Source of the DNA: Clostridia bacterium
GTDB taxonomy: Bacteria > Bacillota > Clostridia > Oscillospirales > Acutalibacteraceae
Assembly (NCBI GenBank): GCA_017442225.1
Contig: JAFSAR010000023.1
Location: 62,001 to 126,000, forward strand
DNA length: 64,000 nucleotides
Direction: 5' to 3'
How positions within the stretch are numbered: position 1 is the first letter of the stretch; every line of letters begins with the position of its first letter. Position numbers and translations under genes: made by a program. The notes below the pieces were generated by a model. The model ran no database searches, had not been told where the DNA came from, and was given only the letters and a program-made list of their open reading frames with translations. Below are positions 25,221 to 34,406 of this stretch, one piece after another.

Positions 25221-27620
25221 ATGTTGTTAGACGAAAAACAAATTACAGGCACTTTTCCCGCAATGGCGTTGCGCGGTGTGGTTGCCTTTCCCGATATGAT
25301 GCTGACGCTTGACGTCGGCAGAAAAAAGTCGGTGCGGGCGCTAAGCTACGCTATGGACAAAAACGTGCCGATTTATCTTGTAACACAAAAAGATATCGCG
25401 GTCGAAGACCCAAACGCGTCACACCTTTACGATATGGGTTGTCTTTGCCGCGTGCGTCAGGTGCTTAAAATGCCCGACGGCGGCGCAAAGGTGCTGGTAA
25501 AAGGGCTTTATCGTGCGCGTCATCTTAATTTTACCGATAACGGCTCGCACTATGTTGCCACAATAGAAAAGTGCGAGGACAAACCAATTAAAAATCGCGA
25601 GGTTTATATTGAGAGCCTTATCCGCCGCATCCGTAATGAATTTGAGCGCTACGCAGGCGTTGCGCAAAATTTGCCAAACGATATCATTCTTAATGTGGCG
25701 ACCAACGAAAACCTTTCTAATCTCTGCGATTTTATCGCGTTTAATATCCCCGCGCCTTACGATGATAAGCAGTACGTGCTTGAACAGTTGAACGTTGTAA
25801 CCAAAGCAAAAATTTTGCTTGAGCTGCTGTCAAAAGAGCGAGAGGTCACCGAGATTGACAACCGCATAGGTCAGAAAACACGCGCGCATATTGACGAAAA
25901 TCAGCGTGATTATTACCTCAAAGAGCAGATGCGTGTTATCAGCGAAGAGCTTTACGGTGACGATACGCCAGGCGAGATTGACGAGTATCATGAAAAGACA
26001 GAGCAGCTTAATGTAAGTGACAAAATCAAAGAAAAAATTCATATCGAAATAAACAAGCTTTCAAAAATGCCGCAGGGCGCTCACGAAGGCACGGTATCCC
26101 GTGCTTATATCGAGACCTGTCTCGCACTGCCTTGGAACAAGTGTGATAATGCGGTAGTAGATATCAAAAAAGCCGAAAAAATACTCGACCGTGATTTTTA
26201 CGGTATGAAAAGGGTAAAAGAACGCATTTTAGAGATGCTGTCGGTTTACGCTTTATCTCCCGAATCAAAGGGTAATATACTCTGCCTTTACGGTCCTCCA
26301 GGCGTTGGTAAAACCTCGATTGGCAAAACCATCGCCGAATGTATGGGCAGAAAATATCAGCGTATATCCTTAGGCGGTATGCACGACGAGGCGGAAATTC
26401 GCGGTCACCGCAAAACCTACATAGGCGCTATGACAGGCAAAATTCTGACCGCCATCAAAAATGCCGGCACGTCCAATCCTCTCATACTGCTTGACGAGGT
26501 TGACAAATTAGGCTCTGACTACAAGGGCGACCCCTCGAGCGCATTGCTTGAAGTGCTTGACCCCGAGCAAAATTGCAACTTTACCGATAATTTCCTTGAA
26601 ATTCCATATGATTTGAGCAAGGTTGTATTTGTTACCACGGCAAACTCACTGGATACTATCCCCGCTCCCCTACTTGACCGTATGGAAGTTGTATCACTTG
26701 ACGGATATACAAGAGAAGAAAAGTTTAATATCGCAAAGCGCCATATCGTGCCGCGCGAGATAGCCTCACACGGACTCACAACCAAAAACTGCCACTTTGC
26801 CGATAACGCGCTTTACGGAATTATAGATTTTTATACTCGCGAGGCAGGCGTGCGCAAGCTGCAACGAACCGTAGGTTCACTTTGTGGCAAAGCGGCAAAG
26901 CAAATTGCAGACGGTAGCGCCGATAAAGTTACAATCAAAGGCTCTGACCTTGAAACTATGATAGGTCACAAAAAATACCGTCCTGAAATGATACTACCGC
27001 ACGATGAGGTTGGCACTATAAACGGCCTTGCGTGGACACAGGTAGGCGGCGAAATTATGCAGATGGAAGTAGCTGTGCTTGAAGGCTCGGGAAAAACCGT
27101 GCTTACAGGCAATCTTGGCGAAGTTATGAAAGAATCAGCCGAGGCGGCTATCACATTTGTGCGCGCAAATGCCGCGAAGTACGGCATTGACATCGAGTTT
27201 TACAAGACCAAAGATATCCACATTCACGCAACCGAATCCGCCGTTCCAAAGGACGGACCAAGCGCGGGCGTTACTATTATCACAGCGCTTATTTCTGCTC
27301 TTACAGGTAGAGCGGTGCGACGTGATATCGCCATGACAGGCGAGGTATCAATACGAGGTCGTGTGCTCGCTATCGGAGGACTAAAAGAAAAAGCAATGGC
27401 GGCGTACCGTGGTGGCGTAAAGCGCGTATTTATACCCAGTGACAATATACCCGATATAGACGAGGTCGATGAAAAAGTACGCGAGAATATTGAGTTTATA
27501 CCCGTACAGTATGTATCGGAAATTATTGACCGCGCACTGTTACCGCTTGAAGAAGACAGTTACAAAAAGGAAGCATATATCGAACCCAGCGGCACAAAAT
27601 CCATTGCTATAAGAAACTAA
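25221..27620 (+). CDS. lon: ATP-dependent protease Lon
   Basis: A 799-residue hexameric serine protease that degrades misfolded and regulatory proteins. The N-terminal substrate-binding domain (about residues 10-210, ALRGVVAFPDMMLTLDVGR) and a helical region precede the AAA+ domain, with Walker A GPPGVGKTS at about 357-365 and Walker B around LILLDEVDK. The protease domain has the catalytic Ser in KDGPSAG (about residue 679) and the catalytic Lys in GGLKEKAMA (about 722). Full length, with AGGAG upstream of ATG. It is followed 20 bases later by engB, the usual Firmicutes lon-engB pair. Confidence 0.98.
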   Translation: MLLDEKQITGTFPAMALRGVVAFPDMMLTLDVGRKKSVRALSYAMDKNVPIYLVTQKDIAVEDPNASHLYDMGCLCRVRQVLKMPDGGAKVLVKGLYRARHLNFTDNGSHYVATIEKCEDKPIKNREVYIESLIRRIRNEFERYAGVAQNLPNDIILNVATNENLSNLCDFIAFNIPAPYDDKQYVLEQLNVVTKAKILLELLSKEREVTEIDNRIGQKTRAHIDENQRDYYLKEQMRVISEELYGDDTPGEIDEYHEKTEQLNVSDKIKEKIHIEINKLSKMPQGAHEGTVSRAYIETCLALPWNKCDNAVVDIKKAEKILDRDFYGMKRVKERILEMLSVYALSPESKGNILCLYGPPGVGKTSIGKTIAECMGRKYQRISLGGMHDEAEIRGHRKTYIGAMTGKILTAIKNAGTSNPLILLDEVDKLGSDYKGDPSSALLEVLDPEQNCNFTDNFLEIPYDLSKVVFVTTANSLDTIPAPLLDRMEVVSLDGYTREEKFNIAKRHIVPREIASHGLTTKNCHFADNALYGIIDFYTREAGVRKLQRTVGSLCGKAAKQIADGSADKVTIKGSDLETMIGHKKYRPEMILPHDEVGTINGLAWTQVGGEIMQMEVAVLEGSGKTVLTGNLGEVMKESAEAAITFVRANAAKYGIDIEFYKTKDIHIHATESAVPKDGPSAGVTIITALISALTGRAVRRDIAMTGEVSIRGRVLAIGGLKEKAMAAYRGGVKRVFIPSDNIPDIDEVDEKVRENIEFIPVQYVSEIIDRALLPLEEDSYKKEAYIEPSGTKSIAIRN

Positions 27621-27640
27621 ATTTTTTCGAGGTGAAAGCA

Positions 27641-28231
27641 TTGAACTGGAACAAAGTAGATTTTGAAGCCGCTTTTGGCACATTAGAGCAATTAAGTGAG
27701 TCGGGTCTGCCCGAAATTTGCTTTTCGGGTCGTTCTAATGTTGGCAAATCATCGCTTATAAATAAAATTTTGAACCGCAAATCAATCGCGCGCGTAAGCT
27801 CTACCCCCGGCAAAACGGTTACAATCAATTTTTACCGTCTTGACGAATTCCGCTTGGTCGACCTCCCCGGCTACGGCTATGCGAAGGTTGCTGACCGTGA
27901 CCGCGAGCGTTGGGCAGAATTGATGGAGGGATATTTCCGCACGGGCCGTAATATCAAACTTTGCTTACAGCTTATAGATATGCGCCACAAAGCCACCGAG
28001 TTTGACATTTCAATGCTTGAATTTTTGTCACATTTCAAAATTCCGTACGCTGTGGTACTCACTAAGTGCGATAAACTGAATAAAACCGAGTTTAATAATC
28101 GTCTTAATTCCTTAAAGGAGGAATTGGGGGACCTTGGCGACGGCATTACAATTATTCCGTTTAGCGCGCTTAAAGGCACGGGTGCCGAGGACGTGCGAAA
28201 AGCAGTAGAAATTGCTATAGAGGAAAACTAA
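27641..28231 (+). CDS. engB: Ribosome-assembly GTPase EngB (YsxC/YihA)
   Basis: A 196-residue GTPase needed for late 50S subunit assembly. G motifs in order: G1 GRSNVGKSS (about residues 30-38), G2 TPGKT, G3 DLPGYG (about 76-81), G4 TKCDK (about 142-146). The order and spacing match EngB. I chose TTG 27641 because GAGGTG lies six bases before it; a GTG at 27632 would overlap that site and add three residues. It is co-transcribed with lon. Confidence 0.96.
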   Translation: MNWNKVDFEAAFGTLEQLSESGLPEICFSGRSNVGKSSLINKILNRKSIARVSSTPGKTVTINFYRLDEFRLVDLPGYGYAKVADRDRERWAELMEGYFRTGRNIKLCLQLIDMRHKATEFDISMLEFLSHFKIPYAVVLTKCDKLNKTEFNNRLNSLKEELGDLGDGITIIPFSALKGTGAEDVRKAVEIAIEEN

Positions 28232-28238
28232 AAGGAAT

Positions 28239-28340
28239 ATGCAATCTCAACGGCGAAGCGAGTTTTTTATTTGCATAGGCTATGCAAAATCCGATGACAA
28301 ATTAGACGGCAAAAGCAAAAAAATTCAGATGAGCTTGTGA
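28239..28340 (+). CDS. Possible 33-residue small protein
   Basis: ATG at 28239 follows AAAGGA by three to four bases and opens a 33-residue frame (begins MQSQRRSEFF, ends KKIQMSL). It is basic and has no helix long enough for a membrane. It lies directly after engB. The short spacing and lack of homology that I can see make this uncertain; the sequence could equally be a conserved non-coding segment. The rest of the gap to the terminators holds nothing I recognise. Confidence 0.25.
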   Translation: MQSQRRSEFFICIGYAKSDDKLDGKSKKIQMSL

Positions 28341-28372
28341 GTTATAAATGAATTTGAATAGATAAATACAAA

Positions 28373-28403
28373 AAGCGGACGACCATTGGTCGTCCGCTTA
28401 TAC
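28373..28403. terminator. Bidirectional terminator after engB
   Basis: AAGCGGACGACCA (28373-28385) and TGGTCGTCCGCTT (28387-28399) are perfectly complementary, with an A run before and TTA after. Confidence 0.8.
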
Positions 28404-28410
28404 TATAAAC

Positions 28411-28436
28411 ATCGCGACGAGCAAGCCCGTCGCGAT
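28411..28436 (-). terminator. Hairpin after the rubrerythrin gene
   Basis: ATCGCGACG (28411-28419) pairs with CGTCGCGAT (28428-28436). On the minus strand it lies about 20 bases after the rubrerythrin stop, followed by GTTTATAG, so it is a weak terminator or a stability hairpin. Confidence 0.5.
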
Positions 28437-28456
28437 GCGATAAAATTTGGTTTTAA

Positions 28457-29005
28457 TCAATAATTCTTTGCGTTGATTTCAAAGTATGCCTTTGGATGTG
28501 CGCAAACGGGGCACATTTCGGGCGCCTTTGTACCTACTACAATATGACCACAGTTGCGACATTCCCAAACCTTAACTTCGCTTCTCTCAAAAACTTGTGC
28601 TGTTTCTACGTTGTTAAGAAGTGCGCGATAACGTTCTTCGTGGTGTTTTTCAATCTCGGCTACCATTCTGAATTTTGCGGCAAGCTCTTTAAAGCCTTCC
28701 GCTTCTGCTGTTTCTGCAAAACCAGCGTACATATCGGTCCACTCATAGTTTTCGCCCTCTGCTCCAGAAAGCAAATTTTCTGCTGTATCGCCAAGGCCGT
28801 TTAATTCTTTAAACCACATTTTTGCGTGTTCTTTTTCGTTGTCGGCAGTCTTCTGGAAAAGAGCGGCAATCTGCTCAAAGCCCTCTTTTTTTGCCTTTGA
28901 CGCAAAGTATGTGTATTTGTTGCGAGCCTCTGACTCACCGCTGAAAGCAGCCATAAGGTTCTTTTCGGTCTGGGTGCCTGAATATTTGTTAGGTTTTACT
29001 GACAT
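28457..29005 (-). CDS. Rubrerythrin
   Basis: A 182-residue non-haem iron protein that reduces hydrogen peroxide in anaerobes. The N-terminal ferritin-like four-helix domain (about residues 1-140) has diiron ligands in [15 protein letters not shown] and the E-x-x-H motifs EKEHAKMW and EIEKHHEER. The C-terminal rubredoxin-like domain has CRNCGH and CPVCAHPK as the Fe(Cys)4 site. AGGAGG lies upstream of ATG 29005, and a longer in-frame start at 29068 lacks such a site. It is monocistronic, divergent from pth. A perfect-spacing promoter precedes it; I see no clear PerR box. Confidence 0.97.
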   Translation of the reverse strand: MSVKPNKYSGTQTEKNLMAAFSGESEARNKYTYFASKAKKEGFEQIAALFQKTADNEKEHAKMWFKELNGLGDTAENLLSGAEGENYEWTDMYAGFAETAEAEGFKELAAKFRMVAEIEKHHEERYRALLNNVETAQVFERSEVKVWECRNCGHIVVGTKAPEMCPVCAHPKAYFEINAKNY

Positions 29006-29035
29006 TGGTAAATTCCTCCTTTTTTTGATAATAAT

Positions 29036-29064
29036 AGTATATATCTTTTTTTGCAAATTATCAA
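29036..29064 (-). promoter_or_regulatory. Sigma-A promoter for rubrerythrin
   Basis: On the minus strand: TTGATA (29064-29059), a 17-base spacer, TATACT (29041-29036). Confidence 0.75.
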
Positions 29065-29075
29065 GCATATTATTC

Positions 29076-29104
29076 TTGAATAAATTTATGTCTTGTGGTA
29101 ATAT
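29076..29104 (+). promoter_or_regulatory. Sigma-A promoter for pth-mfd
   Basis: TTGAAT at 29076-29081, a 17-base spacer, TAATAT at 29099-29104. The start codon is only 17 bases further on, so the leader is very short. Confidence 0.55.
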
Positions 29105-29120
29105 ATTTTCGGTGATAAAA

Positions 29121-29714
29121 ATGTTTTTAAAAAAGGCTACAGGTAGCTTTGATTATCTTGTTGTAGGCCTCGGTAACCCGGGCAAAGAGTACGAAAATAC
29201 CCGTCATAACGCGGGTTTTGTTGCGGCTGATATTCTGGCTGATAAGTTCAATATAAATCTTTCAAAGAATAAGTTTGACGCGATTTATGGCGATGGAACT
29301 ATTGCGGGAGCGCGTGTAATTGTGGAAAAACCGCAGACCTTTATGAATTTGTCGGGCAGGGCGGTGCAAAAAATATCGGCATTTTATAAGATACCGAAAG
29401 AGAAAATCATAGTTATGCACGACGACGTTTCGCTCGATGTGGGAAAGATAAGAATTCGCCGCAAGGGAAGCTCGGGAGGACAGAAGGGTCTTGCTAACAT
29501 AATCGAGCTTATGGGCAGCGAGGAAATTCCCCGCATAAAAATAGGCGTCGGCGCAAAACCGCACCCTGATTATGATATGAAGGATTGGGTGTTGGGGCAT
29601 ATCCCCGCCGAGCAGCAAGCCGATTTTAAAACCGCTTGCGAAAACGCGGCAAAGGCTGTTGAAGAGATTATAGCCCGCGGCATTGACTCGGCTATGAACA
29701 AATACAGCAAATAA
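29121..29714 (+). CDS. pth: Peptidyl-tRNA hydrolase
   Basis: A 197-residue enzyme that releases tRNA from peptides dropped by the ribosome. [20 protein letters not shown] (about residues 13-32) contains the catalytic His. Asn in QTFMNLSG and Asp in [11 protein letters not shown] complete the known active site, and [12 protein letters not shown] (about 111-122) binds tRNA. ATG 29121 gives the normal length; the same frame extends upstream through the divergent promoter region but without a ribosome site. It starts the pth-mfd operon, a classical Firmicutes pair, with six bases between them. Confidence 0.97.
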   Translation: MFLKKATGSFDYLVVGLGNPGKEYENTRHNAGFVAADILADKFNINLSKNKFDAIYGDGTIAGARVIVEKPQTFMNLSGRAVQKISAFYKIPKEKIIVMHDDVSLDVGKIRIRRKGSSGGQKGLANIIELMGSEEIPRIKIGVGAKPHPDYDMKDWVLGHIPAEQQADFKTACENAAKAVEEIIARGIDSAMNKYSK

Positions 29715-29720
29715 TTTTGT

Positions 29721-32700
29721 ATGAAATGTTTGTTTAATATACTTAAAACCGAGCCTGATTACGCGCGAATGTTAAAGGCGGTGCAAAACGGCGATTTGCC
29801 GCTTGCCGCAAGCGGTCTGTCGGGGGTGCACAAGGCCTTTGTAACAGCGTCGCTTGTAACCCATACGGGCAAAAAGGCGGTGGTTATAACCCACGACGAG
29901 CCGTCGGCGGTAAGTTTAAAAAATGACCTTACGGCAATGGGACTTAACGCGCTGCTTTTTCACACCCGTGATTACAACACCACGCGTATGACAGGCTACT
30001 CAAAAGAATACGAGCACAAGCGCATTGACACCCTATCAAGAGTTCTTGATGGGGCTTTTGACGTGGTTGTAATGCCTATCGACGCCGCAGTTCAGTACAC
30101 CGTACCGCCCGAGATTTTGTCAGAAAATATAATTACCGTAACTGGCGCCGACATACTTGATATACAGCAGTTTTGTGACGCTTTAGTCTGTGCAGGTTAC
30201 GTCCGCAGCGATTTGTGCGAGGGCGTAGGTCAGTTTGCCGTGCGCGGCGGAATAATCGACGTTTTTGCAACGGGCAGTGAAAACCCCGTAAGAATAGAGC
30301 TGTGGGGCGATGAGGTTGACAGCCTGTCCTATTTTGATATAGCAACGCAGCGTCGAACGGAAAATATCGACAGCATTAAAATTTATCCCGCAAACGAACT
30401 TCCCTTTAAAGCCGAAGAACTTGCGCAAAAAATAGAGGATTATTTAAAATCAACCAAAAAACTCACCGATAAAATGCGTGAATTTTTGCAAAACGATATC
30501 GAAAGATTAAAATCAGGGCTCTCGGTGTCGCCCGACTTGTATATACCTTTTCTTTATGACAACGTGGGCACGGTGTTTGATTATTTTAACGATACAATTA
30601 CCGTGGTTTGTGAGTCGGGCAATATAAACGAGCGGCTCAAAAGTATTTTTGATATTGAAAAAGAGGATATAACCGCGTTGCTTGAAAGCGGAGGTATTTG
30701 CCCAAAATCTGCAAAGCTGCGTCTTGGTGCCGCAGAGCTACAAACAAAATTTGCAACCGCTTTATATTTTGAAAATTTTCCGCGCGCGTCTTATGAGATA
30801 TCGCTAAAAGGGCTTACAACCTTTAATTTTAAGCGCTCTACCGCATGGGGCGGCGATATCAACGTGCTGTGCGAGGATATTTCCTATATTACCCATATAA
30901 AAGGTATCGCGGTTATTTTGGCGGGTGAGCCGAAGACCGCAAGAGTGCTCTCTGGCGAGCTTTGTGACCGCGGCATAAACGCCGCTTATCTTGAAAATCC
31001 CGAAGCCTTACCGCAAAGCGGTGTGTTTGTGTTCTCGGGCGGTCTGTCGGGCGGCTTTGAGATACCAAGCGCCAAACTAAGCGTGATTACGCATAGGCAT
31101 ATTGCCGCCGAAGGTAAGCTCATACGGCGCCGCCACAAAGACGGCAAGCAAATCAACTCGCTTGAAGAACTGCATCGCGGAGATTACGTTGTTCACGCGT
31201 CCCACGGCATAGGAATTTTTGATGGCATAAACCGAATTAAAAACGGTAACATCACCAAGGATTATATAAAAATCAAGTACGCAGGCAGCGATATACTCTA
31301 CGTTCCTGTAACACAACTTGACTTGGTTTCTAAATATATTGGCGCGGCAGAGGACAGCGGCATAAAGCTTAATAAACTCGGTGGCAGCGAGTGGCAAAAA
31401 ACACGCGCGCGTGTAAAACGTGCCGTAAAAGATATGGCAAAGCAGCTCACCGCTTTATATGCCAAGCGTATGACGACAAAGGGCTATGCCTTTAGCGAGG
31501 ATACCGACCTGCAAAGCGGTTTTGAAAGCCGTTTTGAATATGAGGAAACCGATGACCAGCTGCGTTGTATTGATGAAATCAAACGCGATATGCAGCGCGA
31601 TGTGCCTATGGACCGTCTGCTATGCGGTGACGTTGGTTTTGGCAAGACTGAGGTGGCTTTGCGTGCCGCCTTTAAGTGCGTAAGCGAGGGCAAACAGTGC
31701 GCGCTGCTTGTTCCCACTACTATACTCGCCATGCAGCACTATAACACAGTTATCCGACGTTTTGGCGATTTGCCGCTTAACGTCCGACTGCTTAACCGAT
31801 TTGTGCCCAAGCGCGAGCAGGAAAAAACCGTTGCGGGACTGAAATCAGGCAGAGTGGATATGGTAGTCGGCACGCACCGACTTATTTCAAAAGACGTTAC
31901 CTTTAAAAATATTGGTCTTGTAATTATCGACGAAGAGCAGCGTTTTGGTGTGGCGCAAAAAGAAAGGCTGAAAGAATTATATCCCTTTGTGGATATACTC
32001 ACTCTTTCGGCAACGCCGATACCGCGTACGCTCAATATGGCGATGAGCGGACTTCGCGATATGTCTTCTATCGACGAGGCACCGAGTGACCGACACCCTG
32101 TGCAGACCTACGTGTTAGAGCAAAATGACGGCGTACTTATTGATGCTGTAAATAAAGAACTGCGTCGTGGCGGTCAGGTGTATTACCTGCACAACCGCGT
32201 CGAGAGTATTGCTCAACGCGCCGCAAAGCTAAAGCAGCTTTTGCCCGAGGCGCGCATAGGTATAGCTCACGGTAAGATGAGCGAGGACGAACTAAGTGAT
32301 ATTTGGCAAAAACTGCTTGAACACGAAATTGATATACTTGTTTGCACCACCATAATTGAAACAGGGGTCGACGTGCCAAACGCCAATACCCTTATAATTG
32401 AGGATGCCGACCGTTTCGGGCTGTCGCAGCTGCATCAGCTGCGTGGTAGAGTAGGTCGTTCACCGCGACGCGCGTATGCATATTTTTGTTTCCGTCGCGG
32501 CAGGGAACTAAGCGAGGTAGCGTCAAAGCGTCTTGAGGCGATAAGGCAGTTTACCGAATTTGGCTCGGGCTTTAAAATCGCTATGCGCGACCTTGAAATA
32601 CGGGGTGCCGGCAGCATTTTAGGCGGCGAACAGCACGGTAATATGGAGGCTGTAGGTTACGATATGTACCTAAAATTACTTGCCGACGCCGTCAACGAGG

Positions 32701-33149
32701 AAAAGGGTATAGAATCACACGAGGATTTAAATTGTACCGTCGACCTTAACATTTCGGCTCATATTCCCGAGCGATATATCGAATCTCTACCCGCGCGTCT
32801 TGGAATTTACCGCCGCATTGCTGATATCCGCGACGACGGTGACGCTGCGGACGTTATCGACGAGCTGTGCGACCGTTTTGGCGAGCCGCCACGCGCTGTT
32901 ATGGGGCTGATTGAGATATCCCTGCTTCGCAGTCGCGCGTCGGGGGCGGGGATTACCGAGATCACAGGCACACCGACTACAGCGGTATTGCACACGGTAA
33001 AAATCGACGAAAAAGTGGCGTCGCGCCTTGCTGATGAATTTAAAGCTTCCTTTACCTTGTCAACCTCGGGCGCCCCTGCGTATATAATACGGCTTGCAAA
33101 CGGACTTAAACTTACTGATGTCGTATCGCGGCTTTCAAAGATTTTGTAA
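29721..33149 (+). CDS. mfd: Transcription-repair coupling factor Mfd
   Basis: A 1142-residue DNA translocase that removes stalled RNA polymerase and recruits UvrA. Domains in order: a UvrB-homology region (about residues 1-340); the RNA-polymerase-interacting CarD/RID domain (about 480-550, GDYVVHASHGIGIFDG); the translocase with Walker A GDVGFGKTE (about 634-642) and DEEQRFGV (about 737); helicase motif VI in QLHQLRGRVGRS; the TRG region; and the C-terminal D7 domain (about 1000-1142). Full length. It begins six bases after pth. A PrsA-like lipoprotein with its own promoter follows, another common mfd neighbour. Confidence 0.98.
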   Translation: MKCLFNILKTEPDYARMLKAVQNGDLPLAASGLSGVHKAFVTASLVTHTGKKAVVITHDEPSAVSLKNDLTAMGLNALLFHTRDYNTTRMTGYSKEYEHKRIDTLSRVLDGAFDVVVMPIDAAVQYTVPPEILSENIITVTGADILDIQQFCDALVCAGYVRSDLCEGVGQFAVRGGIIDVFATGSENPVRIELWGDEVDSLSYFDIATQRRTENIDSIKIYPANELPFKAEELAQKIEDYLKSTKKLTDKMREFLQNDIERLKSGLSVSPDLYIPFLYDNVGTVFDYFNDTITVVCESGNINERLKSIFDIEKEDITALLESGGICPKSAKLRLGAAELQTKFATALYFENFPRASYEISLKGLTTFNFKRSTAWGGDINVLCEDISYITHIKGIAVILAGEPKTARVLSGELCDRGINAAYLENPEALPQSGVFVFSGGLSGGFEIPSAKLSVITHRHIAAEGKLIRRRHKDGKQINSLEELHRGDYVVHASHGIGIFDGINRIKNGNITKDYIKIKYAGSDILYVPVTQLDLVSKYIGAAEDSGIKLNKLGGSEWQKTRARVKRAVKDMAKQLTALYAKRMTTKGYAFSEDTDLQSGFESRFEYEETDDQLRCIDEIKRDMQRDVPMDRLLCGDVGFGKTEVALRAAFKCVSEGKQCALLVPTTILAMQHYNTVIRRFGDLPLNVRLLNRFVPKREQEKTVAGLKSGRVDMVVGTHRLISKDVTFKNIGLVIIDEEQRFGVAQKERLKELYPFVDILTLSATPIPRTLNMAMSGLRDMSSIDEAPSDRHPVQTYVLEQNDGVLIDAVNKELRRGGQVYYLHNRVESIAQRAAKLKQLLPEARIGIAHGKMSEDELSDIWQKLLEHEIDILVCTTIIETGVDVPNANTLIIEDADRFGLSQLHQLRGRVGRSPRRAYAYFCFRRGRELSEVASKRLEAIRQFTEFGSGFKIAMRDLEIRGAGSILGGEQHGNMEAVGYDMYLKLLADAVNEEKGIESHEDLNCTVDLNISAHIPERYIESLPARLGIYRRIADIRDDGDAADVIDELCDRFGEPPRAVMGLIEISLLRSRASGAGITEITGTPTTAVLHTVKIDEKVASRLADEFKASFTLSTSGAPAYIIRLANGLKLTDVVSRLSKIL

Positions 33150-33168
33150 AATCGTTTACAATTTCGTA

Positions 33169-33197
33169 TAGACTTTTTCTAAATTATGTTATATAAT
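33169..33197 (+). promoter_or_regulatory. Sigma-A promoter for the PrsA-like gene
   Basis: TAGACT at 33169-33174, a 17-base spacer, TATAAT at 33192-33197. Confidence 0.55.
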
Positions 33198-33231
33198 TAT
33201 TTTAATATAAAAAATTAAGGAGAATTTTAAA

Positions 33232-34317
33232 ATGAATACCTTAAAAAGAATATTTGCAACAGCACTTTGCTTGTTGCTAATACTTACCTGCCTTGCGGGA
33301 TGTCACCAAAAAGGCGAGATAGCAGTAAAAATAGGCGACGTTGAGTTTACGTCGGGTTATTATGCTTGCGCGCTTGTTTTTTCTGACAATGAAGCTCGCG
33401 CTATGGTTGAGGAAGACCTTTCCGAAAAGGGAGACCTACCCGATGAAATCAACTATTGGAATTATAAGGTTGAAGATACCGATTACGTAGAGTGGGTCCA
33501 AACCAATACACTTAACACTCTGAAAGATTTAGCTGCTGTTAAAACACTCTGCAAAGAGGCTGGTGTCCAGTTGGATGCAGAGACTATATCTCTGGCAGAA
33601 AGCAATGCCGATTATCTTTGGGATTCATACGGCTATTCTGCGCTTTTAGAGGGAAACGGCGTGAGTGAAACAACCTTTAGGCAGTATATGCAGGACACCT
33701 ATCTTGCGGACACATATTTTGAACACATTTACGGTAAGGGCGGCGAAAAAGAAATTTCTGCCGACAAGCTAACCGAACAGCTTACAGGAAATTATGCGCT
33801 TGTAAATATCATCAAGGTTGATTTTTCAGGTCTTAAGGCCGATCAGATTGCAGACAAAAAAGAACAACTTTCGGTTTACGAAACCGCACTTAAAAACGGC
33901 ACCAAAACCTTTGAGGAAATTTATCTTGAATATAACGGAGTTTCCGCTGAGGATCACACCCACGAGGAAGTCGAGGAGGGTGAAAGCGAACCTCTCGACC
34001 ACCACGCTACCGTTTTAGGCAGTGAGGATACCGATTATGCATCTGATTACTATGAAGATGCAAAGGCAATGGCAACAGGTGAGGTTAAGGTTGTAACCAA
34101 AGACGAAAGCTCAATGGCGCTGATTGTTAAGCAGGATATAGTGGCTGACCCGTACTATATTGAAGAATTGGACACTACCTTGCGTAATGATATCGCAGGG
34201 GAAGATTATCAGGATGAAATCGCCGAGTACGGCGAAGGTCTTGATTGTGACGTAAACACGTCTTCCACAAAACAGTTTAAGGTTAAGAAAATAAAATATC
34301 CTGAAACCACCTACTAA
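33232..34317 (+). CDS. PrsA/SurA-like lipoprotein foldase
   Basis: A 361-residue exported lipoprotein: signal with RNA-proximal Lys residues, hydrophobic core, lipobox LAGC with Cys24. The segment AVKIGDVEFTSGYYACAL begins the SurA N-terminal type helical domain. The middle has a parvulin-like part at most: QLTGNYALVNIIKVDF resembles the start of a PPIase domain, and a His/Glu-rich loop (DHTHEEVEEGESEPLDHH) interrupts it at about 242-260. Classical PPIase motifs are poorly kept, so a chaperone role without isomerase activity is possible. AAGGAG lies nine bases before ATG. Position after mfd supports the PrsA assignment. Its stop codon lies in an inverted repeat (34315-34325). Confidence 0.82.
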   Translation: MNTLKRIFATALCLLLILTCLAGCHQKGEIAVKIGDVEFTSGYYACALVFSDNEARAMVEEDLSEKGDLPDEINYWNYKVEDTDYVEWVQTNTLNTLKDLAAVKTLCKEAGVQLDAETISLAESNADYLWDSYGYSALLEGNGVSETTFRQYMQDTYLADTYFEHIYGKGGEKEISADKLTEQLTGNYALVNIIKVDFSGLKADQIADKKEQLSVYETALKNGTKTFEEIYLEYNGVSAEDHTHEEVEEGESEPLDHHATVLGSEDTDYASDYYEDAKAMATGEVKVVTKDESSMALIVKQDIVADPYYIEELDTTLRNDIAGEDYQDEIAEYGEGLDCDVNTSSTKQFKVKKIKYPETTY

Positions 34318-34406
34318 TGCATAATTAACTAAAAAACAAACCTCTGCTTTATATTAAAAGCAGAGGTTTAATTATATAGTCATTGTAAATTGTGCATTAT
34401 GCATTA
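34315..34406. repeat. Inverted-repeat element with shared terminator (copy 2)
   Basis: The perfect 11-bp inverted repeat TAATGCATAAT (34315-34325) and ATTATGCATTA (34396-34406) encloses a bidirectional terminator. The stop codons of both convergent genes lie inside the repeat arms. The left half (ATGCATAATTAACTAAAAAA then CCTCTGCT) closely resembles the sequence after ireB at 20034-20065. Confidence 0.7.
34338..34369. terminator. Bidirectional terminator, PrsA-like gene and GH78 gene
   Basis: AAACCTCTGCTTT (34338-34350) pairs perfectly with AAAGCAGAGGTTT (34357-34369) around a six-base loop. Confidence 0.85.
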
